Assembly: GCA_008729055.1 (NCBI GenBank)
Contig: SDUX01000010.1
Span: 372,001 to 436,000, forward strand
Direction: 5' to 3'
Source of the DNA: Pyropia haitanensis
Taxonomy: Eukaryota; Rhodophyta; Bangiophyceae; Bangiales; Bangiaceae
DNA: 64,000 bases
Below the pieces are notes generated by a model. The model made no database searches, was not told where the DNA came from, and was given only the letters and a program-made list of their open reading frames with translations. Positions 11,151 to 22,343 of this stretch are shown in pieces; positions within the stretch are counted from its first letter, which is position 1; the number at the start of each line of letters is the position of its first letter. Position numbers and translations under genes: made by a program.

Positions 11151-12883
11151 TTGGCGGCGGCGCCCCCCCCCCCACCCCCCCCCCCCCCGCGGCCGCCGCG
11201 GCAGCGTACACCTCGAGCGCCGCGGCGGTCGCCGCGGCGGCCGCGTCGGCGGTCGCGTCGGGCCCCCCCGGGCGGTACGCGCCCGCGACGCGGAGGAGTG
11301 CGCGGTAGCGCGCGACGAGCGCGGCCGCCGCGCCCGCCGTGCGCGGCACGTGGCGGACGAGCGCGGCGATGGCGGCCATGCCCGTCTCGGCGCGGTCGCC
11401 GTCGAGGCTGGTCGTCCACGGCGGGAGGGGCGGCGGGGGGGGGGGCGGCGGCGGCACGCCAGCGTCCGCTTCGGCGGCCGGCGGGGGGGTGGCCGCCGAG
11501 CTGCCCCGGCGGAGCAGCCCGACGCCGCCGGTGGTGGACTCGCCGAGCGTCACGGACGCGGCCGCCGCGGAGAGGCCGTCGAGGAGGGCGAGGCCCGAGT
11601 TGGCCACCGCCGCCGAGGTCGACACGTACCGCCGCCGGCGGCTGCCGTCGGGCGCCACGTACGTGCCGCGCGCAACGGCGGCGGCGGCGGTGCCGGTGCC
11701 GGCGGGCCCGACGGTGCGGGTGTTGGAGCCCGCCGCGAGGCGCGTCACGGCTGGCGCCCGCCGCACCGCGGCGGCGGCGTCGGCCCAGGCGCGGCCGCCC
11801 GCGGCGGCGGCGGCGGCGGCCGCCGGGTCCCGAAAGCCCGCCGTCAGGTGCCGCCAGATGGCCTTGAGGACGAGCCCCGCGTTGGCCTCGGCCTTTAGGC
11901 CCGACGCGAGAAAGTGGTCGGTGATGCACAGCAGCGACGCGGCGCGGGCGGGGAGGTCGGTCTGGCGGCCGGCCGAGCGGACGAGCAGCTCCTGCGCGCG
12001 CTCGTACGCGCCGCCTTCGGGCGCCGCCGCGCCGACGCGGCGCTCCACAAACGCCGCGTGCTGGCCGAGCGCGTCGACCAGCTTCAGCCACCCCTCCCGC
12101 CCGTACGCAACGCCCCCCGCACCGCCGCCAGCACCGCCGCCGCCGCCGCTGCCGCCGCCACCGCCACCGCCACCCCCGGGTGGTACGCCCCGCCAGCCGA
12201 GTACGCCCGACAGCGCCGGCAGCGCGACGCCGACCAGCCCCGCCCACGCGTCGGTGAGGCCCGCCTTGACGCCCTCGTGACTGACCGCCGCGACGCGGCG
12301 GGCGGCGGCGAGCAGCGCCGCGGCAACCGCCGCGACGAGCTCCCCACCCAGGTCCGCGGCCTCCCCCCCCCCCGCGGCGGCGGCGAGGAGCCCCCGCGTC
12401 GGCCCGCTCGCCAAAAACGAGCGCAGCGCGCCGCCCGGCGGCACGTCGGCGGCGCCTCCGCCCGCCCCCCCCGCCCCCCCCCCGCCGACGCCATGTCCAC
12501 CTCCACCACGACGCCCGCCAAGACGGCCAGCCCGCCCGCGCGGCGGCGGACGCCCAGCTCGCGGACGACCAGCGGCAGCAGCTGCACCGCCGCCGACGCG
12601 GGCCACGACCGGCCGACCTCGCCGCTGCCATCCTTGGACGCGGCGCCGAGCCCCGCGATCGCCGCGGCGACCGCCGCCGACGCGACGGGCGGCGCCATCC
12701 GGCCGACGCCGCCGCCGCCGCCGGCGCCCGCGTCGGTGGCGAGCCGCGTCAGCGCCGCCACCGCCCGCATCACCCACCGCGGGCGGGTGGCGGCGAGGGC
12801 GGGGCGCGCCGCGCGCGCCGCGACGGCCGCGAGCAGGTGCGCGGCGGCGGTGGCGGTCGCGACGGCCGCGGCGTCGCCGACGC

Positions 12884-12914
<31 letters not shown>

Positions 12915-14442
12915 GCGATCCGCGGTGGCCGGCAGCAGGACAGTGTCCACCCACGATACGGCCCACGCGGCCGGGTCGGGGGCGCCCACGTCGGTTGGCG
13001 GCGGCGGCGGCGACGCGACCGCCGCGACGGCCAGGCGGCCGAGCGCGACGAGCGCGGCACGCCGCGCGCGGGGCCGCCCGCCGCCCGGCCCGCCGCCGCC
13101 GAGGCGGGCGGCCAGGCGGGGCGCGGCGGGGAGGAGGAGGTCCCGCAGCGTCGTTGCGAGCGCGTCGCGGTGCGCGCGGAGCGGGGTGGGCGGCGTGGCC
13201 GACCCGCCCGCCGCGGCAATGTACTCGGCCAGGGGGGTGAGCGCGACGAGCGCCACCGCCGGGTCGGCGTCGGCGGTGGCGGCGTCGACGAGCGTGGCGA
13301 GGAGGGTGGTCAGGCAGGCGCGCAGGTGCGCGGCGGCCGCGGCAGCGTCGGCGTTGCCAGCAGGAGCGACGTGGCCGCCCGCCGCCGCGACCGCCAACGC
13401 CGACCCGGGGGGTGGCACCACCGCCAGGGCGGTCGACGGGGCGGCCGGCGGGGGTACGCCCCCCGCCGCCACCCCATTCCCCGTCGCCACCACCAGCGCT
13501 GTGGACGTACCCCCCCCCCCCCACCGCGCCCCTCCGCCGCCTCTGCCGCCGCCGCCGCCGGCGTCGCCGCGGTCAGCGGCCGGTCCCGGCAGACGGCGGC
13601 GGCGGCCAGCCGCAACGCCGCCGCCCGCAGCGGCACCCCCCCCCCCGGGCGGCGTCATCCACGTCCGCGGTTGCGGCCGCGACGAGCGCCGCGAGCGGCG
13701 TCGGCGGCAGCGCCGCGGCGGCGGCGGCGGCGGCGGCGCGCGTCGGCGGCGGGCTCGGCCGCGCCAGGCGCGACGCGATGAGCGGCACCACGTCTGCCCA
13801 GGCGGGGTGGCCGTCGGGGAGGGCGGCGGTGAGGACGGCGAGGGAGAGGGTGAGCGTCGGCGGGTGGGCGCCCGCCGAGGACGCCAAGCAGTAGCGGACG
13901 ATTTCTGTGGGGGGGGGGGGGGGGGGGGGGGGGGCAGGGAGGAGGCGTGGCGTCCCCAGACAGGCGCCGGCGGTGGCCACAGCAGACGACAAGACGCGCA
14001 GCAGCACGAGGCGGGTCAGCAGACTGCCCCCACCAGGCAGACGCCATGCACGCCACGGCGGGCGCCCGCCGCCGCCACCGCGGTGGCAGCGGCGGGGCGA
14101 GCCCGCCAGCCGTCCAACACAGTGGCGCCCCCGCACTCCCCCCCCCCCCCTCCCAAGAAACACCCACGATCGCCGGCACCGCACGCGGCCCTACCCCCCC
14201 CCCCCCCCCCCACCTCCCCCCCCTCCGCCGCGCCCCCTCCACCCCCGCCCCGCCGCGCCCCTCCCCCGCCCAAAAACGGGCAACGTACCCGGCGCGGTCA
14301 CCGCGACATCCCGCCCCGCGGCGGTCAGCTGGAGGAGGCGGTGGAGGGTGGCGGCGTGCGTGTCGCGCCGCGCGAGTGCCTTGGCCACCGCTTTGGGTGG
14401 TGCCGCCGCCGCGGCCGCCGCGTCGGCGGCGGCCGGCGCCAT
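9777..14442 (-). CDS. TPLATE: TPLATE homologue (TSET/TPLATE endocytic complex subunit)
   Basis: TPLATE is the beta-adaptin-like subunit of the TSET/TPLATE complex in clathrin-mediated endocytosis. Exon 1 (14442-14289) encodes an N-terminus with LTAAGRDVAVTAP, matching the plant QSAAGRDISV region. A GT-AG intron (14288-13905, GTACGT to a C-rich CAG) leads into EIVRYCLASS. The HEAT-like middle contains AWAVSWVDTVLLPA and LPLVVRELGVRRRAGGLAVL, then RAQELLVRSA and SLLCITDHFLASGLKAEANA. The C-terminal appendage-like part is the most diagnostic: ATLPYRIPTTDVLLLRG, FRRRWDGLRAGTSLQAY and LGAEVGGWLTRGGFRLLGE, corresponding to the plant YKIPLTELLLP and DLQGWCDDLTDGG blocks. The protein probably ends ERWRAAYRERMAFA at 9777. 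Conserved blocks change frame at poly-C/G runs near 13640, 12470, 11170 and 9900. Confidence 0.8.
13905..14288 (-). other. Spliceosomal intron of the TPLATE homologue
   Basis: The donor reads GTACGT after ...GTGACCGCGCCGG. The acceptor is an uninterrupted C-run ending ACAG before AAATCGTCC. Joining restores one frame (codon G|AA, Glu) and links the two conserved N-terminal blocks. The 384-bp length and an almost pure C polypyrimidine tract are notable. Confidence 0.75.
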
Positions 14443-17400
14443 GCGCGGGGGGGAGGCGGACGGTGGAGGGCGGGGGGGGGGGTGGTGGGTAGGGGGGAGG
14501 GGGGGGGGGGGGGGGCGACGACGCTCACACCCCACACACCCGCCGCGGGCGGTGGTTGGGGGCCAGGCGCCGGCGGTGGGGGTGGCACCGCTGGTCCGGG
14601 GGGGGGGGGGGCGGAGGGAGGAAGAGGGGATGGCGAGCGCGGAGGGGCGGGCGGGTGGCAGCGGGGGGACGGGACGGGACGGGGCGGAGGGGAGAGGGGG
14701 GCAGCTGTTCGTTGCTGGCGCGGGTGTGCCGCGGATGGGCAGGCGGCGTCTGGTGTCTGTCTGGGATCACGGTCCCCGCTGGGGGCCACTTTCTGGTTTG
14801 CCGACGCTTCGTGTCAGCGATTAGCGCTTGGGTGAGCCAGGACATCCGCCGTCGAGCCCGGCAGCGCCAGTGACCACGTGGTGAGCGGGCGCCGCGTCGC
14901 CTTTGGCGGCGTCCCCCATCCTTTTTGCGGCTGGCCAGGGCGTCCCGGGTCGTCCATGCCTGCCGCCCGCCCCCCCCATCCGTTGCTACCGGCGGCGGCG
15001 TCAGTAGCTTTGAAGGGCAGCCCGCGTCGGCGCGCTCCCGCCTCGTCCCCGCATCACCCGTGGGCGCCCGACCCCCCCCCCCCCGCCGCGCGGTGGCTGT
15101 CCCCGGCGCCACGCCGACGGCTCGCCGGCCGCGCCGCCAGCTCCGCCCGCCGCGTCGGCGCGGTGCCGCCGACGGTGGCGACCGCGGCGCTGGGCGGCCG
15201 CCGGCGTGGCCTCCACGGGGCGGCGGCGGCGGCGGCGGCGCCAACGCGCGGTGGCGGTGCGGACCGCGGCGGCCGCACGCGGCAGGGGTGGTGGTGGCGG
15301 CAGCACGCCGCACCCCAGTGGGGACCACCGCGGCCGGCCGCCCCGCCTTGGCCGTGGCCGCCCGCCAAAAGGCGCGGCGAATGTCCGCCCCCGCCCCTTC
15401 CTCCTCTGTAGCCTGTGAACGAGGCCATGGTAGGTGCGTCGCAGGCGGCGGCGGGCGCTCACCGCGGCGCGCTGCTGTTGTGCCGTCGCCGCCACCGCGA
15501 CGGCCGGCGCCAACGGCAGCGTCGACGCGGTGGCGGTCACGGCGGGACGTAGGCAGGGACCTAGGCAGGAGGGGTGGACCGCCACCTGCGCCAGCGTGGC
15601 CGCAACGGTCCACGCACCCCCGTCGGGGGGTGGCCCCCAGCCGCCTCCGTCGGCGCCCCCTCCCCGGCGCGCTCGCACCCGTGGCGCTGGCGACACGTGC
15701 CAGGCGCCAGTGGCGCGGCGGCCGCCACGGCGGTGGGCGGCACGGCAGTGGCGATGGCGGCCGCGGTGGGAGCCGCCTGCGGCGAGCGCGTGGGGTGGCG
15801 GCGAGCGACGGCGGGGAGCGCCGGCGGCGGCGGCGGCACCGGCACCCGCGCGCGCACGGCAGGGGATGGCGCGCGGCGGCGCGCACGGGCCACGCCGGGC
15901 GAGCTGCCCCTCGGCCAACCATGGCGCGGCGGCCACGGCGCGTCGGCGGTGGCAAGACACCACCCCTCTCCACACGGGATGCCACGCGTGACGAGCGGGT
16001 GTGCCACCGGGGCACAAGAGGGCCACCCGTCGGTGGTCGGGGGATCTTCCTACGACGACGCGAGCGGAGGCGCGGTTGTGGGTACCGATGAGAGCAGCGC
16101 CGCGTTCACCGCTCTCGCCGGCCTATCGGTCGTGGCACGGCGCGCGGCGACAGCGTCGCGGCCGGCGGTGGACGACACAGTGGCTCGCCCTGTCCCTACT
16201 TTGTCCCACTGAAGCACTTCGACGGATTCGACTTGCCCTTTGTGCTCGCTGTTTTGTGAGTGCGTCGCTCCCCCAGCCGCGCCGTGGACCACCCTTCATC
16301 GGAAGACTCGACAGGGTCGCCTGCTACGCCCCGCCGACCGCGAGCGTGGCTGCGACCAATTGCTCGCGGGGGATGAAGGTGGGGTCTGGGGATGGGCTCC
16401 CCGCCCGGCGGCGGTGCCGGTGGCAGCGACGCGCCATGCAACGGGCCTGGCCCCGGTAGATGGGCGAGGGGGGCGTGGAAGCGCGGGGCGGGCGGGTTTG
16501 GGGGGCGGGACGGTGGTTCAGCGGCGGCGCCTCGCGCCAACCCAGGGGCCCATTGTGTCTGGAGTGCAGGGGGAAAAGCGGTCGCCGTGGACACGTCTGT
16601 CATTCCCTTTTCCTCCCCGCCCCGCCCCGCTGTCCGTCCCGCCCCCAGCGTTGCGCGGCGGTGCGGAGCAGACGCCACCGTAGCCGACAGAAGACCCAAA
16701 AACTGTCGCAAGAATGTTGGGGTTCAGCAGCACGCAGCCATCGGCCGACCCGCCACGCGCCACCCACCGCCACGTCCGCCCGCCACCCACCGCAGCCGCC
16801 ACCGTCGACGGGCCGTTGCGGGCGCGCCCCCCCGCGCGCCCGCGCCCCGTCACCGCGTACGCCAGCGGTCGGTGCTTGCCATCAACGCGAGGGGCGCGGG
16901 CGCGGACCGGGAGGTGAGCGAGCGCACGACACCGCCTGGATCGGCGGCGACGGACGCGGGACGAGAGGGCGGTGACGAGCGCTGCCGCCCCTGCCCGATT
17001 CCATTCGCTCAGAGAGGCGGAGAGACAGTGATACGCGGTTCGCGCCGTGTCCGCCGCGTCGCCTCTTGCTCCCCCGTGCGCTCCAGTACTGCTTCATGGC
17101 CGGCGGTGAGTGGTCGGGTGGCCGGACGGCCCGCCGGCCGGAGCGAGGGGAGGCTGGCAAAGAGACACGGCAGCGGCGTCGAAAGACGGCTCGACGGTGC
17201 GTTTGGGCGGCCGGCCCCGTGACGGCAGCGGCGCCCCCGCTCGGGAGTGACATGTGCAGCGGACACCCAGGGGGGAAGGTGAAGGGCGACGGCGGGCCCC
17301 TCTCACGCTTGACAACGGGGGCAGCCGGGAGGAAAGAGGGTTGACCGACGACGCCCTCTCCGTCCCGTCCCCGGCTCTCACCCAGCGCATCTCGTTTTTG

Positions 17401-18277
17401 CCATCAACGTTGATGGTCCGCACCAGTCGCCAGCGGTCTCTGCCCGTTGCGCCGGCGCAGGCCCACCGCACGCCCCGCGCGGGAGTTTTCCACATTGGTT
17501 GTCAGCTCCTGCTGGCTGACAATCCACGGTGGATCGGCGCACCTCGTCAAGGCAGTGGCCGGGCGAGGACGGCGCGGGCACGCAGCGCCGTCACCCAGAA
17601 CAGTGCATACAGCGCACGTGCGGGGGGCTGGTTGATCAGAGCCTGGGGGAGGCGGCAACAAGGTTGACGCGTCATTTCCACCGCAGGGCGAGCCTTCTAC
17701 GTAGCACTCGTGGAGGGGTCTTGGCTGTTGGCAGCAAGGACAGGGCTCCCGGTGTGCTGAACTGCACTGGACGAACGAGCCGACGGGAGCAGTGCGGGTG
17801 GACTTTTTGCTGTGCTTACTGTCCAAGTCGGGTGTGCTGGCGGCAGCAGGGCGGGCGGGCAAGGCGGTGGGACCGAGGTGGGGGGGGGACGCCAGAGGAC
17901 AGCCGGCGCTCTCAGCGTACGCACCCCGCCCTGCGAGAGCCTCCAAAGGCCAATCCCGCTCGAACCCTGTCACTCTACGATGCTCGTCGGCCGCGTACGG
18001 ACTCCCCAAGGCGGAGCGCCCTTCACGGGGCAAGCCCAGCGGCTCGGCACTCCCAGCCTACCCCTCTGCGCGTTGGCACGGCTACTAAAGCGCCCGCAGC
18101 GGGCGCGGCTGCAGTCGCCCTCGGCCGGCACGCACCGCCCTCTCCCGCCCCCTCCCGCTCACGCACGGTCGCTCGGTTCGTTTCCCCCTCTCCCTGTGCC
18201 CCTCCCCTGTTGTGGGCGCCCCCCTTCCGCGCCCAACCACCCTCTGCAGCCTCTCCCTCCACGCCTCCCGATTCAAG
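14443..18277. other. Long gene-poor stretch, one weak candidate on the minus strand
   Basis: About 3.8 kb without a supported gene. On the minus strand, sequence in 15950-15070 could encode an Ala-rich product in which ATAQQQRAA joins ATEEEGAGADIRRAFWR after removal of a roughly 50-nt GTGAGC...TTCACAG interval near 15464-15415. No family is recognised, so I do not call it as a gene. From 16200 to 18270 the sequence is ordinary, moderate GC, with only short frames. Confidence 0.4.
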
Positions 18278-19840
18278 ATGCAGGTGCCGGGCGGGCATCC
18301 ACAGGGTGCGACGGCAGCAGCGACGGCGGCGGGGGCGGCGCCGCCCGGAGAGGCGGGTTCTGCCGCGTCGGACCTACCCGACTACCCGTTGAAAGACGTG
18401 TGCAACGCGTCGGTGAACTCCTACGCGGGGACGCTCGTGTGGCTCCGCCCCCCAGACTGGCAAAAGGGCCTCCCGCGCCGCCTCGTCTCCGCCCACCCAC
18501 GCAACCGCCCCCGTCGCATCCCCCACCCTGTCACGGTTCACGTGTGGCTGCACTTTGGGATCCACTGGGTGAAGGCGGCGTCGTCGAATAAGCCGCTGCA
18601 CCACGACGCGCCCTTCCCGTCTAGGGACGATACCGGAAGCAGCGACATGGTGGGGCGGTGCCACTTTCAACCCCTGCGTCGCCGCCGCCAGGGTGAGAAG
18701 CCTACGTGGACGGTCACGACTCGTCGTGTGTCCTCCTTCACCAAAGCATTCGTGCGCGGCCCCATTGTCGCTGAATGGAACCAGAGTCCGCTGTCGGAGG
18801 TGGTGCTGGAGTTTCCCGGGGACCCTACCGCCGACGGCCTCACCTTCATCGCCCCCCAGACGGAAGCAGAGAAGTGGAAGAGACAACTCGAGCTCCGCGC
18901 TGTTCCGCTCGAGACCGTAAGGGCGAGCCGAATGGCGAACGCTGCAGAGGTGGCGCCGCAGGGCACGGCCGCCACCAACGGGACGACTGGATCGCCGGCC
19001 ATGCAGGTGGACCCCGCGAGGCCACACAACCTCATTGCCCAGAACATCCAGCAGGTCCTCCAAAGCAACCTGGCTACCCCACTCATTGAGCTCTTCCTCA
19101 GCGTGGCGACGTCCGCTTCAGGGGGCGCGTCCATATCCGTCCTCCTGGCCCCCCTGATTGCTGGCGCGGCCGTTTGTCGAAGCGTGCAGGCGCTGCCGGT
19201 GGTGGCCGCAGAGCTGCGCTCCAAGGTGCGGGGACTGGGCGAGGCGCTCACGGGGAGCATCTACCCGGCCGTGAAGCTGCTGGAGGGCCTCCCGGGGGAG
19301 ACCACGACCGACGGGCCATTCAGACCTGTCCTGTTGGACTCTATCGACGCGCTCGCGTCGGACCTGGACGCCATGCTAGGGCGGCTCTTCAACATCTCGT
19401 TGATGTCGACCAAGCAGCGGATATCCCAATCGGGCGGCCCCGGCGGGCGCAGCCCAGAGGCGGTGCTGATGGACAAGGTGGACGCGCTCAAGGCAGAGGT
19501 GAAGGACCTGCTGGACGTCACCATGATTCAGCTCGTCTCCTACTCGGTGGGCCAGCTCGGGCGGGTGACGGCGGAGGTCGAGCAGCTGCGGCAGGCGCAG
19601 GAGGCCGCCGCGCGCCACGCGCAGGACGTGGCTGCGCGCCAGGAGCGGGAGGCGGCGGCGGCGGCAGAGCTGCAGCGGCTCGCCCGCGAGGCGAGCGCCC
19701 GCTTTGTCCGTGTGACCACCCCGCCGAGGGCGGCCACCGGGGGGGGGGGCGGCGACGGCCCGCCGGCGGCTGGCCACTCACGCCCGGCGCGGAAACGGGA
19801 TTGGGTCAAGCGGCGCTGGCGGGCGGTTCGCAACCGGTGA
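18278..19840 (+). CDS. Unrecognised protein with helical-bundle-like centre and coiled coil
   Basis: The predicted protein has 520 residues, starting MQVPGGHPQG (AAGATG context). I do not recognise a family. Residues about 35-210 form a mixed, Trp-rich region (LVWLRPPDW, VTVHVWLHFGIHWVK, IVAEWNQSPLSEVVLEFPG). About 250-430 is strongly helical: a hydrophobic stretch (LAPLIAGAAVCRS), then ALPVVAAELRSKVRGLGEAL, FRPVLLDSIDALASDLDAML and MDKVDALKAEVKDLLDVTMI. This spacing is reminiscent of four-helix bundles of the HeLo/MLKL-N type, but that is speculation. About 430-480 is a charged coiled coil (EVEQLRQAQEAAARHAQDVA), followed by a basic tail (KRDWVKRRWRAVRNR). The frame is clean with no homopolymer break. 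Confidence 0.7.
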   Translation: MQVPGGHPQGATAAATAAGAAPPGEAGSAASDLPDYPLKDVCNASVNSYAGTLVWLRPPDWQKGLPRRLVSAHPRNRPRRIPHPVTVHVWLHFGIHWVKAASSNKPLHHDAPFPSRDDTGSSDMVGRCHFQPLRRRRQGEKPTWTVTTRRVSSFTKAFVRGPIVAEWNQSPLSEVVLEFPGDPTADGLTFIAPQTEAEKWKRQLELRAVPLETVRASRMANAAEVAPQGTAATNGTTGSPAMQVDPARPHNLIAQNIQQVLQSNLATPLIELFLSVATSASGGASISVLLAPLIAGAAVCRSVQALPVVAAELRSKVRGLGEALTGSIYPAVKLLEGLPGETTTDGPFRPVLLDSIDALASDLDAMLGRLFNISLMSTKQRISQSGGPGGRSPEAVLMDKVDALKAEVKDLLDVTMIQLVSYSVGQLGRVTAEVEQLRQAQEAAARHAQDVAARQEREAAAAAELQRLAREASARFVRVTTPPRAATGGGGGDGPPAAGHSRPARKRDWVKRRWRAVRNR

Positions 19841-20934
19841 ATCCGTCTATGCCTCTTTGGGAGGCGCAGCCGTTTGAGGCGTCGGTCGCTGTGGGTGGCG
19901 GCATCGGGCTTCTGCGATGCAGAGGGGAGGGAGCAGGGGGAGGGGGGAGGGAGACGAGGAAGGGAGAGAGTGAAGATGGGAACGAGATGGTGTCGGGCAC
20001 CTGGACGGCGTACTGATGAGGGATTGGAGGGGGAGGGAGGGAAGGGGGGAGGGGGGAGGAGGGGACTGGGGAGGGCCCAAGCAGGCGGTCATTGCGTATT
20101 CTGTTCTCGCTGCGCGTCCCCGCCCGTGCCCCAGCCCCACCTGTCTTCCCCCGCTCCTTCGTGGTGCGCACGTGGGGCGGGGTGACGGCGCCCTCACCAA
20201 CGCCACCTCCTCGTCGCCCCCACGGACCGTGCCAACGACGCGGACGACGGGGTGCCGTGGGTGGCCACCGCGACCCGGCGGCCATCCGCGTGTCCTACCT
20301 GGTGGCGGCAGGGAGGGACAAGCCAGGGTGAAGAAGACGGAGACCGGCATAGTGGACTCCCGTTGAGGGAATGGGGCGAGCCAGTAGCGGAGCGTCACCG
20401 CTGGCGCAGTGGCGGGCGATGCGGGCGGGGCAAGACCACGGCAGCGGGGCCCGCCCGAAGGAGTAACGACACTGCAAGCAACAGTATGTATTCGGGGACC
20501 ACGGTGCCGCCGTCGTCTGATAGTTCAGAATCCAGTGGATTACGCATTTGCAATGCTCTTCGTGCCAACGCCGGTGGCCAAGGTTTCTTCTCCCTCATTG
20601 ACCAACAACCAGAACAGCCTGGCACGTGAGATCAGCCAACGACTGCACCGGGGATGTCCTTCTTTTCGAAAGCTGATGGATGCTTGGGCACCCTGCCCGC
20701 GGCGCTTGCCGCCAGACGCGCATCTGGCGGCGCTATAACTGAGCGCACCCCGCCGGTGCTGCCGTTGCGGACGATGGGTGCCGACCATCGACGGTGCCCC
20801 CGCGCCTGCCGCTGACCCACACCACCGTTTGCCCTCCACCGACAATCTCCCCAATCGCCTCGCCTCTGGTGCGTCGACGCCGTTCCGTTCTTGCCCGTCA
20901 CCGTCGCCTGCTTCCCCCCACCCCACCCATCGTC
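19841..20934. other. Intergenic
   Basis: Purine-rich just after the upstream stop (about 19925-20075), then mixed composition. No coding motif or RNA gene is seen. The last 150 bases are C-rich and probably hold the 5' region of the next gene. Confidence 0.45.
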
Positions 20935-21695
20935 ATGGGCCGCGCCGGCATCGCTCTCGGCTTGGCGCTCGGCGTTGCGGTGTCGGTCGCCGCCCTGGCC
21001 GCCGCCGCCGCGTGGGGCACCCCCGCCCCCCCCCCACCGCGTGGACGCCCCTGCCCTTCGCGTCCGCCCCCCGCGTCCGCCTCCGCCTGACCGCCGACGC
21101 GACCGCCGCCCTGTACATGGCGCAGCTGCTGGTCGGCGCGGCTGCGGGCACCACCGCCGCGGCGGTGGCGGCGGCGGCCACGACGCGCGCCACGCTCGTC
21201 GTTGCCGCCGCCGTCACGCACGCGGCGCACCTGGGCGCGATTGTCGCGGCCAAGGGGTGGACCAAGCGGGTGCTCGTGGATGTGCTCGTCGACAGCGGGG
21301 ACCACCCGCTGGGCAACGCGACGGGGAGCCCCTGGTGGGCGCCCTGCGTCGACGGGCCGCTGGGGTACGGCGCGCTCGCCTTCCTCGTCGTCGCCGCCGC
21401 TAGCGGCGGTGGCGGCCGCGGCAGCGGCGGCGGTGCGACGTCACCGGCGGCGGCAGCCGCGGACTCCGTTGGCGCGGCCGGCGGGTGGGTGACGCGCCGC
21501 GGGTGTCGCGTCGCCAACGGGGTGGTCGTCTTCCTGCTCGTCCTGTTCCTGTCGGACCGCTGCGCGCGGGGTGTCGTCCTTGGGGATTGGGTGAGCACGG
21601 CCGTGGGGGGGGGGCTCGGCGTGGGCGTCTTGGCCGCCGCCATTGTCGAGTCGCGAGCGGTCGGGCGCCTGCGGGGGGTGGCCAAGCGCGCGTGA
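20935..21695 (+). CDS. Small polytopic membrane protein, unknown function
   Basis: The ATG at 20935 opens a classic hydrophobic leader (MGRAGIALGLALGVAVSVAA). The frame then shifts at the C-run near 21030, after which the rest reads through to the stop at 21695; joined length is about 252 residues. Further hydrophobic segments include LYMAQLLVGAAAGTTAAAV, TLVVAAAVTHAAHLGAIVAA, GYGALAFLVVAAAS, VVVFLLVLFLSD and LGVGVLAAAIVES, giving about five to six membrane spans. A hydrophilic loop carries NATGSPWWAPCVDGPLGYG and a Gly/Ser/Ala-rich insert. I do not recognise the family. The frame break could be a homopolymer error or a short intron. Confidence 0.55.
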
Positions 21696-22343
21696 ACGGG
21701 GCGGCAGGTGGGTGCGACGCCTCGACGTCCTTGTCATCACTTGCTCCCCGCTGTCAACGTACCTCTGTTCTCTCTGTTGAGATTCCAAACACCTAGCAAG
21801 ATCTCCCCGGTCCAACGGATGGCACAAACCGGCAATCGTGACCAGTGGGCACACAGAAAGTCCCGAATACGCCATCATGTCCTAGTGCGATCCAAATGAA
21901 TAGTGAGTGAGAGAAAAACAGGGAGCTTTTCCGGTTGACGCTCGCCGTTTCACATGGGGACGCCGTCGGCGCGGTTGCCGCCGCGGCGACTTTGGCCGAC
22001 CGACTTTGCCGCAGCGACCGCCGTTGGTTCGCGCTGCTGGTGCTCTGCCGCTCCCGACCACAGTCTTCGCTCCCCTGGGCCGTCCTCAACTCCCCCCCTC
22101 TACCCTTTTTCTCCTTGCTATTTGCTCCCCCGCAGCTCACTCCTGTCTGCTTTCTTGCCAGCCTTGCTTGCCCGTTCCGTCCCCCTCCCCCTGCCCATCC
22201 TCTTCTCCGTCCGCGTCCCCCCGCCACCGTGAGCGGCTACTGCTCCCCCTCTTGGCGTCTCCCCCCCCCCGTCACCATCCCCCCTGTGCCCTTCCCCGCT
22301 CCCACTGGTCCCTCGCCCCCTCCCCCCGCCCCCCCCCACCACC
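21696..22343. other. Intergenic, upstream of RPF1
   Basis: Pyrimidine-rich in its second half (22085-22340), ending CCACCACC before the RPF1 ATG, as expected for a leader region. No other feature is seen. Confidence 0.45.

Noticed and set aside
9040..11867. Plus-strand frames opposite the TPLATE homologue
   Set aside because: They are antisense shadows of the minus-strand protein, which carries the recognisable motifs.
9900..13660. Programmed ribosomal frameshifting in the TPLATE homologue
   Set aside because: Four or more shifts in one gene, all at long C/G runs and also seen in unrelated neighbours, fit homopolymer error far better than a programmed site.
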